Origin: Smallanthus sonchifolius
Taxonomy: Eukaryota; Streptophyta; Magnoliopsida; Asterales; Asteraceae
Assembly: GCA_023525975.1 (NCBI GenBank)
Contig: CM042028.1
Span: forward strand, 75,577,501 to 75,641,500
DNA: 64,000 bases
Reading direction: 5' to 3'
Positions 31,146 through 44,562 of this stretch are shown one piece after another. A program made the translations under genes and the position numbers. The stretch's first letter is position 1; each line of letters opens with the position of its first letter. A model generated the notes under the pieces. That model was not told where the DNA came from. It saw nothing but the letters and a program-made list of their open reading frames with translations, and did not search any database.

Positions 31146-31410
31146 TACTATCATTACTGAACCAAATTTAGTAATGTTCAAATAAATTTTCGATTTTGAA
31201 CCGAAAAATCGATTTTAACCGAATTGGGTCTTTTTTAGCTAAAAATTAAATTTTTTAAACTAATCTATTATTCTAACTTATTTAATTATTATTACAATCC
31301 ACCAGTATTATACAAAGATAAGTTAACTTGGTATATATATATTATTTTATTAAGTAAATAGTTTAATTATTTTAAAGTATTGTAGAAAGATTAATTATGT
31401 TAATATAAAA

Positions 31411-33892
31411 AACTTTGTAAGGCCTCAAACTGGACACCCTACAGTTGGTTCTTATCACAGTGAATCCTTTTGAAAACACTTAACTTTTATTTAAAACATA
31501 TAGTGGAAGTCTTATCTCAAAACAATATTTGTATTTTAAAATCATTATTTCGTTTCACCTTACCGTACGAATGCATGCACGCCAACCCGAGTAGCACCGC
31601 TCCCAAGCCAAAATACATCATCACTTGAGCTCACCTGCAAAACAGTCTAATGTACATACAAAGTCAGCTACGCTGAGCGAGTTCTAATAGTTTATTTTAA
31701 GCAGAAACCATCTCGTCAAAAATATCATTTATCAACTCAAGACATACCAACCCTTTATAAAACGTTTTGTCGTTTATTAGTATATCGGTAACCCATATTA
31801 CCTACCATTTCCCATAAGGGCCCCACAACCCAAGACTCATCCCAACCCCTAGACATACACCTGACAAGATCTAATCAAGACTCTCACAAGGTCTACTCAA
31901 CACATCAGTCTTAACACGACATCGTTCTAACACAGCACACAATCTAATGCTCACGCCAAAGCAATAATGTCACAACACAATGAATATCAATTAATATGTG
32001 CATGCAATTAAATCAACATGATGCACACAGCAATTACATTCGAAGGATTTGACCGGTTTCTTGACCGGTTTTGTCATAGCTACCCTCGTCAGAGTTATCC
32101 CCGTCGGGATATTCATATCACCTCTGAGAACCCTCCTTCGGGTTTCAATATTTCCCTCACAGGGCCCCGTCACATGTCACAGTGAAACACTCGACATCTA
32201 TGATGACTGCCTAGCCACCTATATGGTGACAACATTCGAAGGACCGACTCCTTCCTATCATCGGTGGCCGTATACCCGGAAAACAATGCAAGCACACAAA
32301 TCAACAAGTTAAACACACATGACACTACATGAACAAGTTCTATCACCCATCACCCGTACACGGATCACCTACTTGTGTAACCAAACTCATACTCTAGACG
32401 TACCCTCATAACGTTTGGACCATTACTCGACTCCTCCCGAATAAGTCATTATTCGACACACAAATATCGTGCAGACTTCTAGCCCATGCATCCTAAGGAC
32501 ACCACATAGACCCTTAGCCTCATTATTGAATATTTTTGTTCATAAACTCATCAGGTTTAACCCAAAACTCGTAATGCGTTTAATTTATAACCTAACACAT
32601 GTAAGTATGTATGATCGCCCCAAAACGGTAAAAACATTAAAGAGGGGATTAGAAACTCACTGGTTGCGAAGAATCCAACCCTTGCTCTGCAACCCGTCCG
32701 TTCACACTCGAAACCCAAACCTGTCACACATATGATCACACAATCATAATACATCCAAAACATACGTCGAACACGCATGAATATACATAAATCCTGACAC
32801 CCAGTCTCATCCGCTCGTCATTCCGTCCCACGAAACCCTAGTCCCACGAGTACACATATCGGACCTTTCTTGACCTGTTTAGAAACCGTGTACCGGACCG
32901 GCTCCACGCATGCACTTACACGTGCCATGCAAACCCGAACTCCGTGAAATGTATGAACTCGAGTCGGGTTCCCATGCATGCACGTAAACCCACCATGCAA
33001 AACCCTACTCGGGAATGGCTCTAACCGAACCTCCGTCTCCACCATCGTGCATCGCTTAACTAATAACCACCACCACTGTCATGTTATCCCCACCATCACC
33101 GTCGAGCCACCAACACCATGGCCACACCCCCAAGCCGTCCTCGTTGTGCTAACCATACACGGCCAACACCCTTGTCATCCTCCGCCTCAAGCCGTCACAG
33201 CATGCCCCCACGGCTGCCGTCACAGTAGCCCCCATCATCGTTCACTTCGGGACATCACCTTCGTCGTCGAGCACCTCCCTACGAGTCACCACCATTCCCT
33301 CCCTCCTTGCCTATTGCCACCGTCACACACACCACCGCCACCCACGCCTACCACCTCCGACCACCATCATCGTCCTCGTCTCTACTCCGGTCACCATGAT
33401 CAAGAATCCAAACCCTAATCGGGTTTTCATGCCTACCGGAAGAAAAAGGAAAAGGGTGAGAACGAGTGTTACCTCACGTGTTATGTAAGTCATATACACC
33501 GGACCGCTCCTCCACCACCGTCTCCTTTCTTCCCCGGTCGTTCCTCTCTCTCTCATCCTCTTTTCTTTCGCCGCACGCCTAGGGTCCAAGATGGCCCTAG
33601 GGTTTGCGCTTAGAGGGATATGTAAGCCACCCCCAAGTTTCGTTCCGGGTCCTTGTGTTTCCGTACTCGCACAATTCGATCTCGAGGTTATGTTTAAAAC
33701 GATTCGCGGTCCCTCTTATTTCACCTTGCGCTTGTCAATCCCGAGTCATCAATTTAGACGATTAGCCGTCTCTTATACGTTGTTAAAACGCCCCTATCAA
33801 ACGAACCTTGCTCATCGTTATATTTACTAGAGGTTCGGGTCACTCACTAACCCGAACCGTTAACTTTCGGATTTCCGGGATGTAACAAACTT
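31411..33892 (-). mobile_element. Solo LTR of a Ty3/gypsy-type element, 5-bp TSD
   Basis: AACTT flanks the unit at 31411-31415 and 33888-33892. The body (31416-33887, 2472 bp) starts TGTAAGGCC and ends GGATGTAACA, the TG...CA ends of an LTR. Read on the minus strand it begins TGTTACATCCCGG, like the TGTAACATCC start of the gypsy LTR at 36558-39265. There is no internal region, primer-binding site or second LTR, so recombination between LTRs probably removed the element. G+C content is higher in 32800-33860, with CCACC/CATCA-rich low-complexity sequence at 33060-33370. Confidence 0.82.
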
Positions 33893-35250
33893 ATAGTTTG
33901 AATTTAAAAGCATACGGTTGAGAAATATTTCTGAAGTACTGTATATTTCATATATAATATTTTCTTAAAAATAATATAATGTGGATATTCAATTAATCGG
34001 TTAATATGGGTTATTCGATTTTGACTGATTTTCACAATTGTTGGCTTTTATCTAGATCTCTGATTTTTTTGTTAAGTGATTGTTTACATGTCATTATTTA
34101 AAAAAATAATAATGTATATAATATTGCTATATTTAAATAATAATAATAATAATAATAATAATAAAGTGAGTTGAACTGGGTACGTATAAATGTGCGTCAA
34201 GATTTGTTGACCACCTAGAACACAATGTGTGTATCTAATTTAACGAGGTGGGGTGTTAGTTTTTTATTTTTTTGAATTTTCTGCCCAGATTTTTAATTTT
34301 TTGAAAGAAAAAAATTTGGACACATTTACCTCTCAACATTTGGGACACCTAGCGCCTCTTGGTTGCTTTTCTCGCTTCTCAAGATTTACTCTGTTTTAAA
34401 AATAACCGGAACGCAAAAATATATATGTGTGGGTGTGTTTGTGTGTTTTTTTTTTCATTTTAGAACCAATAATATGTTAAGAATTATGAGAATTACATAA
34501 TACACTTGTACTTATTGCTTCAAATGTTATACAAAAAGATTGTTACTTAATCGCCCCACTTTCTCTCCCCCGCTAATATTGTACTTTACCATACAAGTCA
34601 ACTGGGTTTTTGGAAGTGGTTTGCATTTTCTTTATATGTCAAAAGATAAGTTGGCATGTCAATACATACATGCTTTGTAGGTTAGAAATGAATAAATTGC
34701 CCACTACTTATCTGGCCAAATGGAAAACAACCGGTACATATATGAAGGATTTCACACTTGATTTGGAAGTATGATATCTCTATGTGAATTTAATAGCTAC
34801 CAATTTTGTGTTAGAAATAAAATGTATGCAATGGTATTTTTCTGTCTCACAAAGAATCCTCCTAACATTGTTTTAATTATATGAAATTCAAGATACATGG
34901 CATTTGAATTGATCCCATAAACTAAAAAATCTATTAAGAATAAGAACCCAAGGCCTCTGTGCTTGACAGTCATTCAACAACTTATATTCTAGTTTTCTTA
35001 CTAAATACTAGACAAATTTGTAGCAGGTATGGCTCTTGTCAAAACTGATGTTGGTGGTAATATAATTGTAAGTACTCCTGCATTCATTTTGTTGGTGGAT
35101 TATATTTTCTGTCTGAATTTGTATTCTTTTTTAACTTTTGATGAGAATGAATGTATGTTGTCAATCTTGATGGTTAAAACATTTTCCAGTCATAAATATG
35201 AATTTTATATTGAGGGAATCAAATAATCAATGTATGTTGTTCAACCTTTT
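33893..35250. other. Gene-free stretch with (TAA)n microsatellite
   Basis: A perfect TAA microsatellite lies at 34136-34164. I see no gene. A possible small exon (GTATGGCTCTTGTCAAAACT from 35025, bounded by CAG and GTAAGT) cannot be assigned. Confidence 0.4.
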
Positions 35251-36425
35251 AATTAGATAGCTCTGCAACTTCTTACTTTTGAGTCGATTGAATTATTATC
35301 CATGCTCATTGTTGAACCCTATCTTTGAAACCTTACTTGTGTTATCTTTCTTTAACTTTTTCCAAAGAGAAAAGAAACCCTTTTCGAATGTGAACAAATA
35401 ATTGTGGTTTTTTACTTGTTTCATACTTTCATCCACCACTGTGCCAAAATCAAACAAGCATTTTGATGTCGCCCATACGGTGTATTAAAATAATAACAAA
35501 ACCTAACCTAGACTCCTAAGTAATAAAAGGAGTACCTTCAACTAAACCGCACTGACATGCAAGTGTACCTATCGAATGTAGCACAGCTTAACGGTAAACC
35601 GAGTTATCGAACCCTAGAGACACTACGAAACAAAACTAGACTCAGAATCAGACTAAAGATTGATTTGGTTTGGGGGGTTTACTACACTACTGAATTAACT
35701 AAGAATGCAATAAACTAAGAATGACTCAACTATCAAGACAAATGACAAAGGTAATATCAAGAATGGGAAGAATATCACCTAGGTTGGAATCCTACTTGCA
35801 AAGCACAACTTCTATCGGTTATGGAAACTATAATGGATATGGGTTTCTAAAAAAACAACTCTAGACAGCCTAGTGGATCCCTGCTCATTGTTGAATTAGA
35901 TAGCTCTGCAACTTCTTACTTTTGAGTCGATTGAATTATTATCCATGCTCATTGTTGAACCCTATCTTTGAAACCTTACTTGTGTTATCTTTCTTTAACT
36001 TTTTCCAAAGAGAAAAGAAACCCTTTTCGAATGTGAACAAATAATTGTGGTTTTTTACTTGTTTCATACTTTCATCCACCACTGTGCCAAAATCAAACAA
36101 GCATGTTGATGTCGCCCAAATGGTCTATTAAAATAATAACAAAACCGCACTGACAGGCAAGTGTACCTATCGAATGCAGCACAGCTTAACGGTAAACCGA
36201 GTTATCGAACCCTAGAGACACGACGAAACAAAACTAGACTCAGACTCATCCAATAAACTAAGAACGACTCAACTATCAAGACAAAGGACAAAGGTAATAT
36301 CAAGAATGGGAAGAATATGACCTAGGTCGGAATCCTACTTGCAAAGCACAACTTCTATCAGTTATGGAAACTATAATGGATCTGGGTATCTAAAGAAACA
36401 ACTCTAGACAGCCTAGTGGATCCCT
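35251..36425. repeat. Tandem duplication of about 0.64 kb
   Basis: AATTAGATAGCTCTGCAACT starts both copies (35251 and 35894). They are closely similar through AACGGTAAACCGAGTTATCG to CAGCCTAGTGGATCCCT (35882 and 36425). Copy 2 lacks about 45 bp present in copy 1 (35505-35550) and a second internal block. The junction carries GCTCATTGTTGAA, also present inside each copy, suggesting repair or slippage at that microhomology. The content is non-coding repeat sequence. Confidence 0.75.
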
Positions 36426-36557
36426 AATCACTCTCAAGGTGTCACCAACTAAGGAACCTAAAGATGTACTAACTCACCAGATTGTTGGATCACTTCTCAG
36501 GTATTTCCAACTATGATAAAGTACCCTAATAGACAGATTACCTCTCAGTCTCTCTGT
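36426..36557. other. Left part of the target element of the gypsy insertion
   Basis: Non-coding repeat sequence continuing from the tandem duplication. It resumes after the gypsy element at 47271. TCTGT at 36553-36557 and TCTGC at 47271-47275 form the target-site duplication with one mismatch. Confidence 0.5.
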
Positions 36558-39265
36558 TGTCACACCCCCACCGATGGTGGAATTTACGCGAGAGGCGACG
36601 AATTGAAATCATCACAATGATTAAAAGAAATACTATTAAATTAACCGAATAACTGCATTACATTGTTTTAAAAACACACAACCAAATAAAATAGATAAAC
36701 AAATAGTCTTTATTAAACTTTATAATAACTAAATCTCCTAGAGCCAAGTCTCGAAGTCCTAGCGTGATTGTAACAGCAACCTAGTTATTAGTACATGAAA
36801 AACATGCTAAAATATGTCAGCTATAAAGCCGGTGAGAACATAGGTTTAAGTAATTACATAGTATAGATAATGAAGATTTTTGCAATTCATAAACAAGATT
36901 CAATAACAAGTAAACAAACTTTTATACATCGATTCAACCAAACCTAATGACAAGATTGGGTTCCCATAGAATTGATATAGCATGAATAACAAGTTTTGCA
37001 GTTTCTGTATATCTAGTCTCAAGTTGATATCGTATCTCGTCAACTCAAGAACTAGATCGGCATGTCAGGCCCATAGATCTATGACTTACACCCGTTGGCT
37101 TATCCCAAGTTAATGGTTGTAGAGTGTGTATAAAACGTTTAAGTTTACAAGTATAGAATGTTGTTATTGAAATTACAAAAGTAGTATTTGAGTTTGATAT
37201 AGTTTGAACAACCTTTGATATACGAGCATGTTTCCACCCCAAAGATAAAAAGTAAAAGGGGCTATGTATCTCACCTTGAAGTAGGTGGGTAGAATCTTGT
37301 CCTGGTAGTAACTTGGTTACGAAAATGCCTTAAGGATTAAACCCTAAGTAAGTTATAGTGCAAGTTAGTTTTAGAATTTAAGTTTAGAATAGATAAAGGT
37401 TGATATTGTAAATAGAGGAAAGTGGTTGTCGTATAATAGAGTGGTTATCGTCCCAGAGTAGTAACTCCAACAGAAGCGTTCCCAGGAAAGAGTTGGTTGG
37501 ATCAAGACCCCGTCTTTCCTAGCCAGAACTTTCTGTTTGTCAGATAACTACATACCGGTTGGAAGGTTACTCTATCGATATACTAGACCAAGTTTAGGGT
37601 TTATTTGGTAACTTTAGAAAGTGTAGGGGCTAAAGTGTAAATATGATTTTAGTTGGGATTAAAATGAATAAGTTGAATATTATAGGATTATAATTGAAAA
37701 AGTAGAGAGTTTGAATACAAACATGATTCAAGAATGGATAGAGAGTAAAAATGAATCAAAGCTTAGATTTTTATATAAAAAAAATTTGAATGTGATTAAA
37801 AGACTTATGAGTATCATAAATTTCTGTATTTTTATAACTTATAACATGTTAAAATCACTTATTTTATAATAAAATTCGTATTTTTTATAAAAATTATGAA
37901 TATCATGAAAGTTTGCAAAAAGGGGGTTTTTGACAGGTTTTGACAGCTTTGAGCACCGATCTTGCGCGGGCTGTTTGAGGGACTTAAACTATGAACCAGA
38001 AGACGTGCGAGTAGGCGTTTCGACCGTAAGACCTTAAACTTGATTTTCAAAAAACGAAACGCTTGAAAAAGTTCTGTTTTGAGGGAGTTATGGCCCCAAT
38101 AAGATAGGGTGACGAATCTGTCAAAATTTCAGCATTATAGTTTTTATGTTTTTTGTGAAAACCGTTGATGCATGATTTTAGTTTATATCTTGTTTGGATC
38201 TGTGATTTTAACATATAAGTGCTAGGGATCACAGATCTAAGCTTGATTTTTATAAGAGAATCATGAAGAACCACAAAAGAGTATAAAAATTCATAAATGG
38301 AAAAACAGGAACAAAGAGTTTATAACTTACTTAAAAGCTTGGATAGTTTGGAGAGGGTATGAGAGCCACGAATTTGACAGCTCCTAGCCTTAGGATTTTG
38401 TGAATTGGTATAGGGAAACAAGAGGAGAATGACCTTTATTTATAGTGAGAGATGAGAGTTGAACTATGAGCTAAATGTGGAAGATTTGAATTAAGTTTGC
38501 AAGTTGATAGAACTTGTTAGTTGGGCTTATGATTTTCAAAAATTCTAGGGTAGGATAAGGGTTGTATTTGGTCAATATTAGGGCTAGATTATGAGGCTAA
38601 AAGGATAACTAGCAAATAGGATTAATTAGTTAGAGATAATTACTAGGATTTTATAAAAGAATAAATTATATTTTTATATCGATAGGGCTTTACATGGATA
38701 AGATCAATGAGTTGAAATTTGGTAGGGGATTAGGATTAGTTCAAGGAAATTAATTAGATAATAAAAAAAATGTGGAGATAATCATAGATTTAATTTAGGA
38801 TTTGATTTAAATATGATTAAATACATAATGTATGTATTCACGAAAATTTTAATATTCAATATAGATTATGATTGTTTTAACATAAACCTATTAGTAGTTA
38901 AGTATTTAATTTAATATTTTTTTTAAGTATTAGACTTTATAAAGTGTTACACAATAAACCTTGTAGTTATAAATGTAAAATTTCTAAATTTGAATTTAGG
39001 TTTATAAAGATAAAGACTTTCCATAGAATTTATTTTTGATTATGGTTTAAGGCATCCAAGTTACTACATTAGGCAAGATATAGGATAATATAGCATTGAA
39101 TCACATAGAATCACCATAGTAAATGACAATATATAGAATCACAATGTATTGAAATTGAATTATGCTAACGTTTTTATAGATCGAAATAGTTTCAGGAATG
39201 CATAAGGAATCAATAGTATCACTAAAAGGTTACATAAATAGCATGGAAAAATCAAGGATGTTACA
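36558..39265 (-). repeat. 3' LTR of the gypsy element
   Basis: On the minus strand it starts TGTAACATCCTTG (39265 downward) and ends GGGGGTGTGACA at 36558. It is nearly identical to 44563-47270. It contains no convincing gene; the two small open frames near 37859 and 38047 recur unchanged in the other LTR. Confidence 0.95.
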
Positions 39266-39282
39266 GTCTCCCCTAGTTAAGA
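39266..39282 (-). promoter_or_regulatory. Polypurine tract
   Basis: Directly internal to the 3' LTR, the minus strand reads CTTAACTAGGGGAGACTG before TGTAACATCC. The AGGGGAGA run is the expected plus-strand primer for reverse transcription. Confidence 0.75.
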
Positions 39283-39300
39283 GAATTTCGTCTTCGAAAT

Positions 39301-42300
39301 TCAACTAGTAGAGTTTGTGCTATCCTGAAATAGATGAGGGTATTTGAGTTTCATCTGGTCTTCACGTTCCTAGGTGAACTCAGGACCTCGCTTAGAATTC
39401 CAACGAACTTTAACAATTGGAATACGGCTTCGCTTCAGTTTCTTGATGTCACGATACATAATCTCCGTAGGTTCTTCAACGAAGTGCAGTTGGTTATCGA
39501 AGCGGATCTCATCCAAAGGAATGTGCAAAGTGTCGTCAGCTAGACACTTCTTCAGATTAGACACATGAAAAGTGTCATGGATAGAGTTAAGTTCTTGCGG
39601 TAGCTGAAGTTTGTAGGCTACTGGACCAATCCTTTCCAGGATCTCGAATGGTCCAACATACCTAGGAGCTAGTTTACCTTTCTTCCCGAATCGGACAATT
39701 CCCTTCCAAGGTGAAACTTTAAGTAGAACACGATCACCAATATGGAATTCAAGAGGTTTTCTTCTATTGTCCGCATAACTCTTCTGACGATCTCGTGCGG
39801 CTTTAAGTCTATCTTGAATTTGAAATACTTTATCTGAAGTCTCTTGAATAAGTTCCGGACCAGTTATCTGGTTGTCTCCGATTTCAGTCCAACAAACAGG
39901 GGTGCGACATTTTCTTCCGTATAAGGCCTCAAATGGTGCACACTGAATGATGGTGTGATAACTGTTATTGTACGAGAACTCTATCAGAGGTAAGTGATTA
40001 CCCCAACTTCCACCAAAGTCGATGACACAAGCTCGTAGCATGTCCTCAAGATTTTGTATGGTTCGTTCGCTTTGGCTATCATTCTGAGGGTGATAAGCTG
40101 TGCTAAGATCCACACGTGTTCCCAAGGATTTCTGTAAAGATTTCCAGAACCTGGACGTAAACCGACTGTCTCGGTCAGAGATGATGGATAGTGGAACACC
40201 ATGACGAGCTACAATTTCATTGATATAGATCTTGGATAACCTCTCCATTTTATAATCTTTTCGGATCGGTAGGAAGTGAGCAGATTTAGTCAGGCGATCG
40301 ACTATGACCCAAATTGAGCCATGCCCACCGGAGGTTTTAGGAAGCTTAGTAATGAAATCCATGGAAATCTGATCCCATTTCCATTGAGAGATTTCGGGTT
40401 GCTGGAGTAGGCCTGATGGTTTTTGGTGCTCAACTTTGACTTTTTGACAGGTCAAACATCTTCCAACATACAGAGCTATGTCTTTCTTCATTCCAGGCCA
40501 CCAATAGCATTTCCTCTAATCTAAGTACATCTTATCAGAACCTGGATGAATAGAATAGTGAGACTTGTGAGCTTCATTTAGGATAAGTTCTCGGAGATTA
40601 TCAAAATTAGGAACCCATATTCGACCCATGAAGTAAAGAATTTCATCGGTCTTGGACTCCAACTGATGTTCAGCAATACTTGCCAATTCATCCTTTAGAT
40701 CCGTCCTGACAAGTGCTTTCCTTTGGGCTAGAAGGATTTGGGCTTTGAGACTAGTATGTATAATCATTCCCATCGCACGAATGCGTGAGGGTTTGATTCT
40801 TTCCTTTCTGCTGAGAGCGTCGGCTACTACGTTAGCTTTACCTGGGTGATAGCGAATCTCGCAATCATAGTCATTTAGTAGTTCCACCCAACGCCTTTGT
40901 CTCATATTTAACTCCTTCTGATCGAATATGTGTTGTAAGCTTTTATGATCGGTGTAGATAACACATTTCGTACCGTATAAGTAATGTCTCCAGATCTTTA
41001 AAGCAAACACTACAGCACCTAGCTCAAGATCATGAGTAGTGTAGTTCTTTTCATGGATCTTAAGCTGTCTCGATACGTATGCAATGACCTTTTCTCGTTA
41101 CATAAGGACACAACCTAGGCCTTGGTTGGATGCATCACAGTACATAACAAAGTCCTCGTTGCCATCTGGTAAAGTCAGAATGGGTGCATCACATAACTTC
41201 TGCTTAAGCAACTGGAACGCATCTTCCTGTTTTGGTCCCCAGTCAAAAGTATGGTTTTTCTAAGTCAGAGTAGTGAGTGGCAGAGCAATTCTTGAAAAGT
41301 TCGAGATGAACCTTCGATAGTACCCCGCTAGACCCAGAAATGAGCGAACATCTGAGGGAGTCTTTGGTGCATTCCACTTCTTGACTGCTTCAATCTTGGC
41401 AGGGTCAACATGGATACCCTTGTCATTGATCACATGACCTAAGAATTGAACTTCACTAAGCCAAAACTCACACTTAGAGAACTTAGCATAGAGTTGCTCT
41501 TTCTTTATAAGCTCAAGGATAAGTTTGAGGTGTTTCTCATGATCGGTCTTGGTTTGGGAATAGATCAAGATGTCATCTATGAAAACAATGACGAATTTAT
41601 CTTGGTAAGGTCGACAAACACGGTTCATGAGGTCCATGAATATCGCGGGTGCATTGGTTAGTCCAAATGGCATAACTACGAACTCATAGTGTCCATAGCG
41701 GGTTCGAAAGGCGGTTTTGGGTATGTCTTCTTCATTCACTCGAAGTTGATGATAACCAGAGCGTAGATCAATATTTGAAAAACAGGCGGCTCCTTGTAAT
41801 TGATCAAACAAATCATCAATCCTCGGTAGTGGATACCGATTCTTGACGGTTAGTTTGTTGAGCTCTCTATAGTCAATGCACATCCGAAAGGATCCATCTT
41901 TCTTCTTGACAAATAAAACCGGAGCTCCCCAAGGTGAGAAACTAGGTCGGACAAATCCCTTGTCTAATAATTCTTGAAGCTGACTGGATAGCTCCTTCAT
42001 TTCTGACAGGGCTAAGCGGTAAGGGGATTTAGCAACAGGTGTTGCACCAGGTACAAGGTCAATCCGAAACTCGACTTGTCGGATAGGAGGTAGTCAGGGC
42101 AAATCATCAGGAAAGACCTCTGGGTAGTCTTTAATGACAGGGACATCTTGCAGTTTCTTTCCTTGAGTCTTCTTTTCAACAACGTTGGCCAAGAATGCCA
42201 TAGTAGTGGGTTTTCTCAGCAAGCTACGGGCTTTCATAGATGAAATGATCTTTAAGTTCTTCCCAGACCTCTCTCCATGGATAGTCAAAGTATCTCCATA

Positions 42301-42840
42301 TTTAAGGGGAATACGGACTAGTTTCTCAGCACAAATGATCTCAGCATGGTTGGTGGATAGCCAATCCATTCCTACCACTATGTCAAAGCTTCCAAGTTGG
42401 ATAGGGATAAGATCGATTGAGAACGGATGATCATCAAGTGTTAAATTACAACCTCGGAAAATAGTATTGGTATGTATTAGATCTCCATTAGCTAATTCAA
42501 CAGAATAAGTAGTATCTAGTTTAACAAAGTTAGAGCTAAGCAAAGATTCGAACTCGGTTGAGACAAAACTTTTGTCCGCTCCGGAGTCGAATAGGATAGA
42601 AGCATAGTGTTGATTGATGAGAAACGTACCCGTAACAACGTTTGGATCCTGACGAGCTTCGGTTTCTCCAATAGCAAAAACTCGTCCATTAGCATTTGGG
42701 TTGTTGGCATTGTTCGGATGCAGCTTAGGACAACGATTCCGGAAATGACTTGGGTCACCACATTCATAGCAAGCTCGAACAATGTTATTTCCAGCAGTAG
42801 CAGCAGTGGTGGCTGTCACAAGAATATTGTCGTTAGCCAT
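39301..42840 (-). pseudogene. gypsy pol: protease, RT, RNase H, integrase, chromodomain
   Basis: One continuous minus-strand frame from ATG 42840 to the natural stop at 39301-39303. Order: zinc knuckle CYECGDPSHFRNRC; protease ILFDSGADKSFVS; RT with CIDYRELN, MPFGLTNAPA and FIDDILIYS; RNase H with YTDHKSLQHIF and VVADALSR; integrase with VGRCLTCQK, DRDSRFTSRFW and YHPQNDSQSERT; then LAPRYVGPFEI and a chromodomain ending KVRWNSKRGPEF. Five in-frame stops interrupt it at 42094-42096, 41260-41262, 41098-41100, 40516-40518 and 39370-39372. There are no frameshifts within pol. All catalytic motifs I checked are still present. It is inactive as it stands. Confidence 0.95.
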
Positions 42841-43783
42841 GGCAGCTGGAGCTTTGCAAGTCTGGAATACGTGACCAAGTCAGCCGCAACTCTCCGAAGT
42901 GATGAAAAGGGCATTTAGGGCACTTAGGAATATTCCCTGTATAAGGCTTCTTCACATATGCCTGAGGAGCATGAGCAGCTTGGTTTACCGGTGTAGCAGG
43001 AGTTACCATAGCAAACCCTTTGGCAGTCTTTTGTTTCTTGTTATAGTTACGGTCAGGCTTCTTGCTTTCAACATTCACTTTTTTAGAACCCTTCCTAACC
43101 AGAGCTCCCGACTTAACCAGATCGTCGTTGATAGTAGCAGACAATAGGATTGATGCCTCCAAAGTAGTGGGAGAACTAGATAAGGTAGGGATTCGGACTA
43201 GAGGGCTCAAACCAGAAATGTACCGGTCAATCTGTCTGCTAACCGGTGTAACCATATGTGGCACTAGAATACTGAGCTCATGAAAACGCTCGGTGTAGGC
43301 TGCATGCTCACCACCATCCATCTCATGGTTCCAAAACTCAATCTCTATCTTCTTGAGTTCATTACTCGGGCAGAATTCCCTAATGAGCAACTCCTTAAAC
43401 TCATTCCAAGGCAAGGCTAGAGCTACGTTTCTTCCCCTAGCCCTGATTTGGGCATTCCACCAAGTAAGAGCCCGTTTCTGAAATGTGCTTGCGGCAAACT
43501 TCACTTTAAGATTTTCTGGACTCTCAGCCATGTCCAGAGCAGATTCAACTTTTTCAATCCATTGGAGCAGCCCAGTTGCTCCTTCAGTACCATTATAATC
43601 AGCGGGCTTAGAGTTGGTGAATTTCTTGTAGTGGTCAGTGTTGTTATTATCGGCTCTAGAACCGCCAGTGTTACGTAGTGAGTTACTGACTTGGGTAACC
43701 ATTTCAGGAAGGACATCCCTTAGTTGTCGAGTAATGATAGCAGCAATCTCATTGATCTCGGTAGTGTCACGACGAGGAGGCAT
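42833..43783 (-). pseudogene. gypsy gag
   Basis: Starts at MPPRRDTTEINEIAAIITRQ (43783; an upstream in-frame ATG at 43870 is an unlikely start). It contains the retrotransposon Gag core (LLQWIEKVESALD, FAASTFQKRALTWWN, EFCPSNELKKIE, DRYISGLSPLVR) and the start of the zinc-knuckle region (PKCPKCPFHHFGE). It then runs out of frame to a stop at 42833. In the pol frame the missing knuckle text (LGHVFQTCKAP) resumes, so a small indel near 42890-42905 separates gag from pol. Relatives of this group usually have gag and pol in one frame. Confidence 0.9.
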
Positions 43784-44152
43784 TCTATAAGATAGAGTAT
43801 AGCTAGATAAGTTGATAAACGATAGATAGAGTCGCAAGATAATCAAAATAGGAATTTTATTCATAATCAAGTTGTTTAATTACAAATAAGGAAAGATAAG
43901 GACATAAGCACATATAACCACTTAATGTCCTGAATTGAAAATAAAAATAATTAATTGACTAATCAAAACTCTAGATCTGCATGGTAGATGGTAGGAGAGT
44001 GTGTTTTAGCCTATAAGCGATACTCACACCTAGATTTCCCAGGAAAGAGTGACAGGTCCAAAGGGATTTATGCGCCACGCCTTTCCTAGACAGAGCCCTT
44101 CGTGTACAGGTACCCACTCTTCCAGATTACACACTGTCCTTCGATCCACCAA

Positions 44153-44413
44153 TTAGACCCTTGGTCTTGAAGAGAGTGATTTAGGAATCGTCTCAGCTCC
44201 GTCTTCTATGTCTCGGATGATCGAAGACTTGGTAGTTCCAGCTCTACTCTCCTTAGGTTCCACCGGTCGTGTAAAGCGTACGTTCTCCGGGCGATAACGA
44301 CTAGTTGCGTCAGACCGCAGCTCCGGGTTGTTCATGTCTCGAGCTTCTTGTGTCCACTTGATTGAGCTTGGAGTTGCTATACTTTTCCTTGTTAGGTCGA
44401 TGAAGTTATCCAT
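44153..44413 (-). CDS. Leader ORF between PBS and gag
   Basis: An 86-codon open frame (MDNFIDLTRKSIATPSSIKW start) lies in the leader, 150 bp after the PBS and 370 bp before gag. It is hydrophilic and rich in Arg, Ser and Thr, with no recognised domain. It has no stop codons, unlike pol. It may be a chance frame in an untranslated leader or an upstream ORF. Confidence 0.35.
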   Translation of the reverse strand: MDNFIDLTRKSIATPSSIKWTQEARDMNNPELRSDATSRYRPENVRFTRPVEPKESRAGTTKSSIIRDIEDGAETIPKSLSSRPRV

Positions 44414-44543
44414 GGCTAGAAGAAGGGAGGTTAGAGATAAGTTAAACACATAAGGTTAGATACAAAGAAAAAGTAACTTCTTAATAGGGAAATTCTAGGG
44501 TTATAGACTAGGTTTATTCTAAAGCAACCTAATTCTCTATAAC

Positions 44544-44562
44544 CATGGCTCTGATACCAATC
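44544..44562 (-). promoter_or_regulatory. Primer-binding site (initiator tRNA-Met)
   Basis: On the minus strand, immediately after the 5' LTR, ATTGGTATCAGAGCCATGG is the standard sequence complementary to the 3' end of plant initiator tRNA-Met. It fixes the orientation of the element. Confidence 0.93.

Noticed and set aside
32978..33418. 146-residue frame rich in His, Pro and Thr
   Set aside because: It is a low-complexity CCACC/CATCA translation inside the solo LTR, with competing frames on the other strand and no domain.
37859..38274. Small minus-strand frames in the gypsy LTR (repeated at 45865-46280)
   Set aside because: Preserved only because the two LTRs are nearly identical. No domain and no codon bias is apparent.
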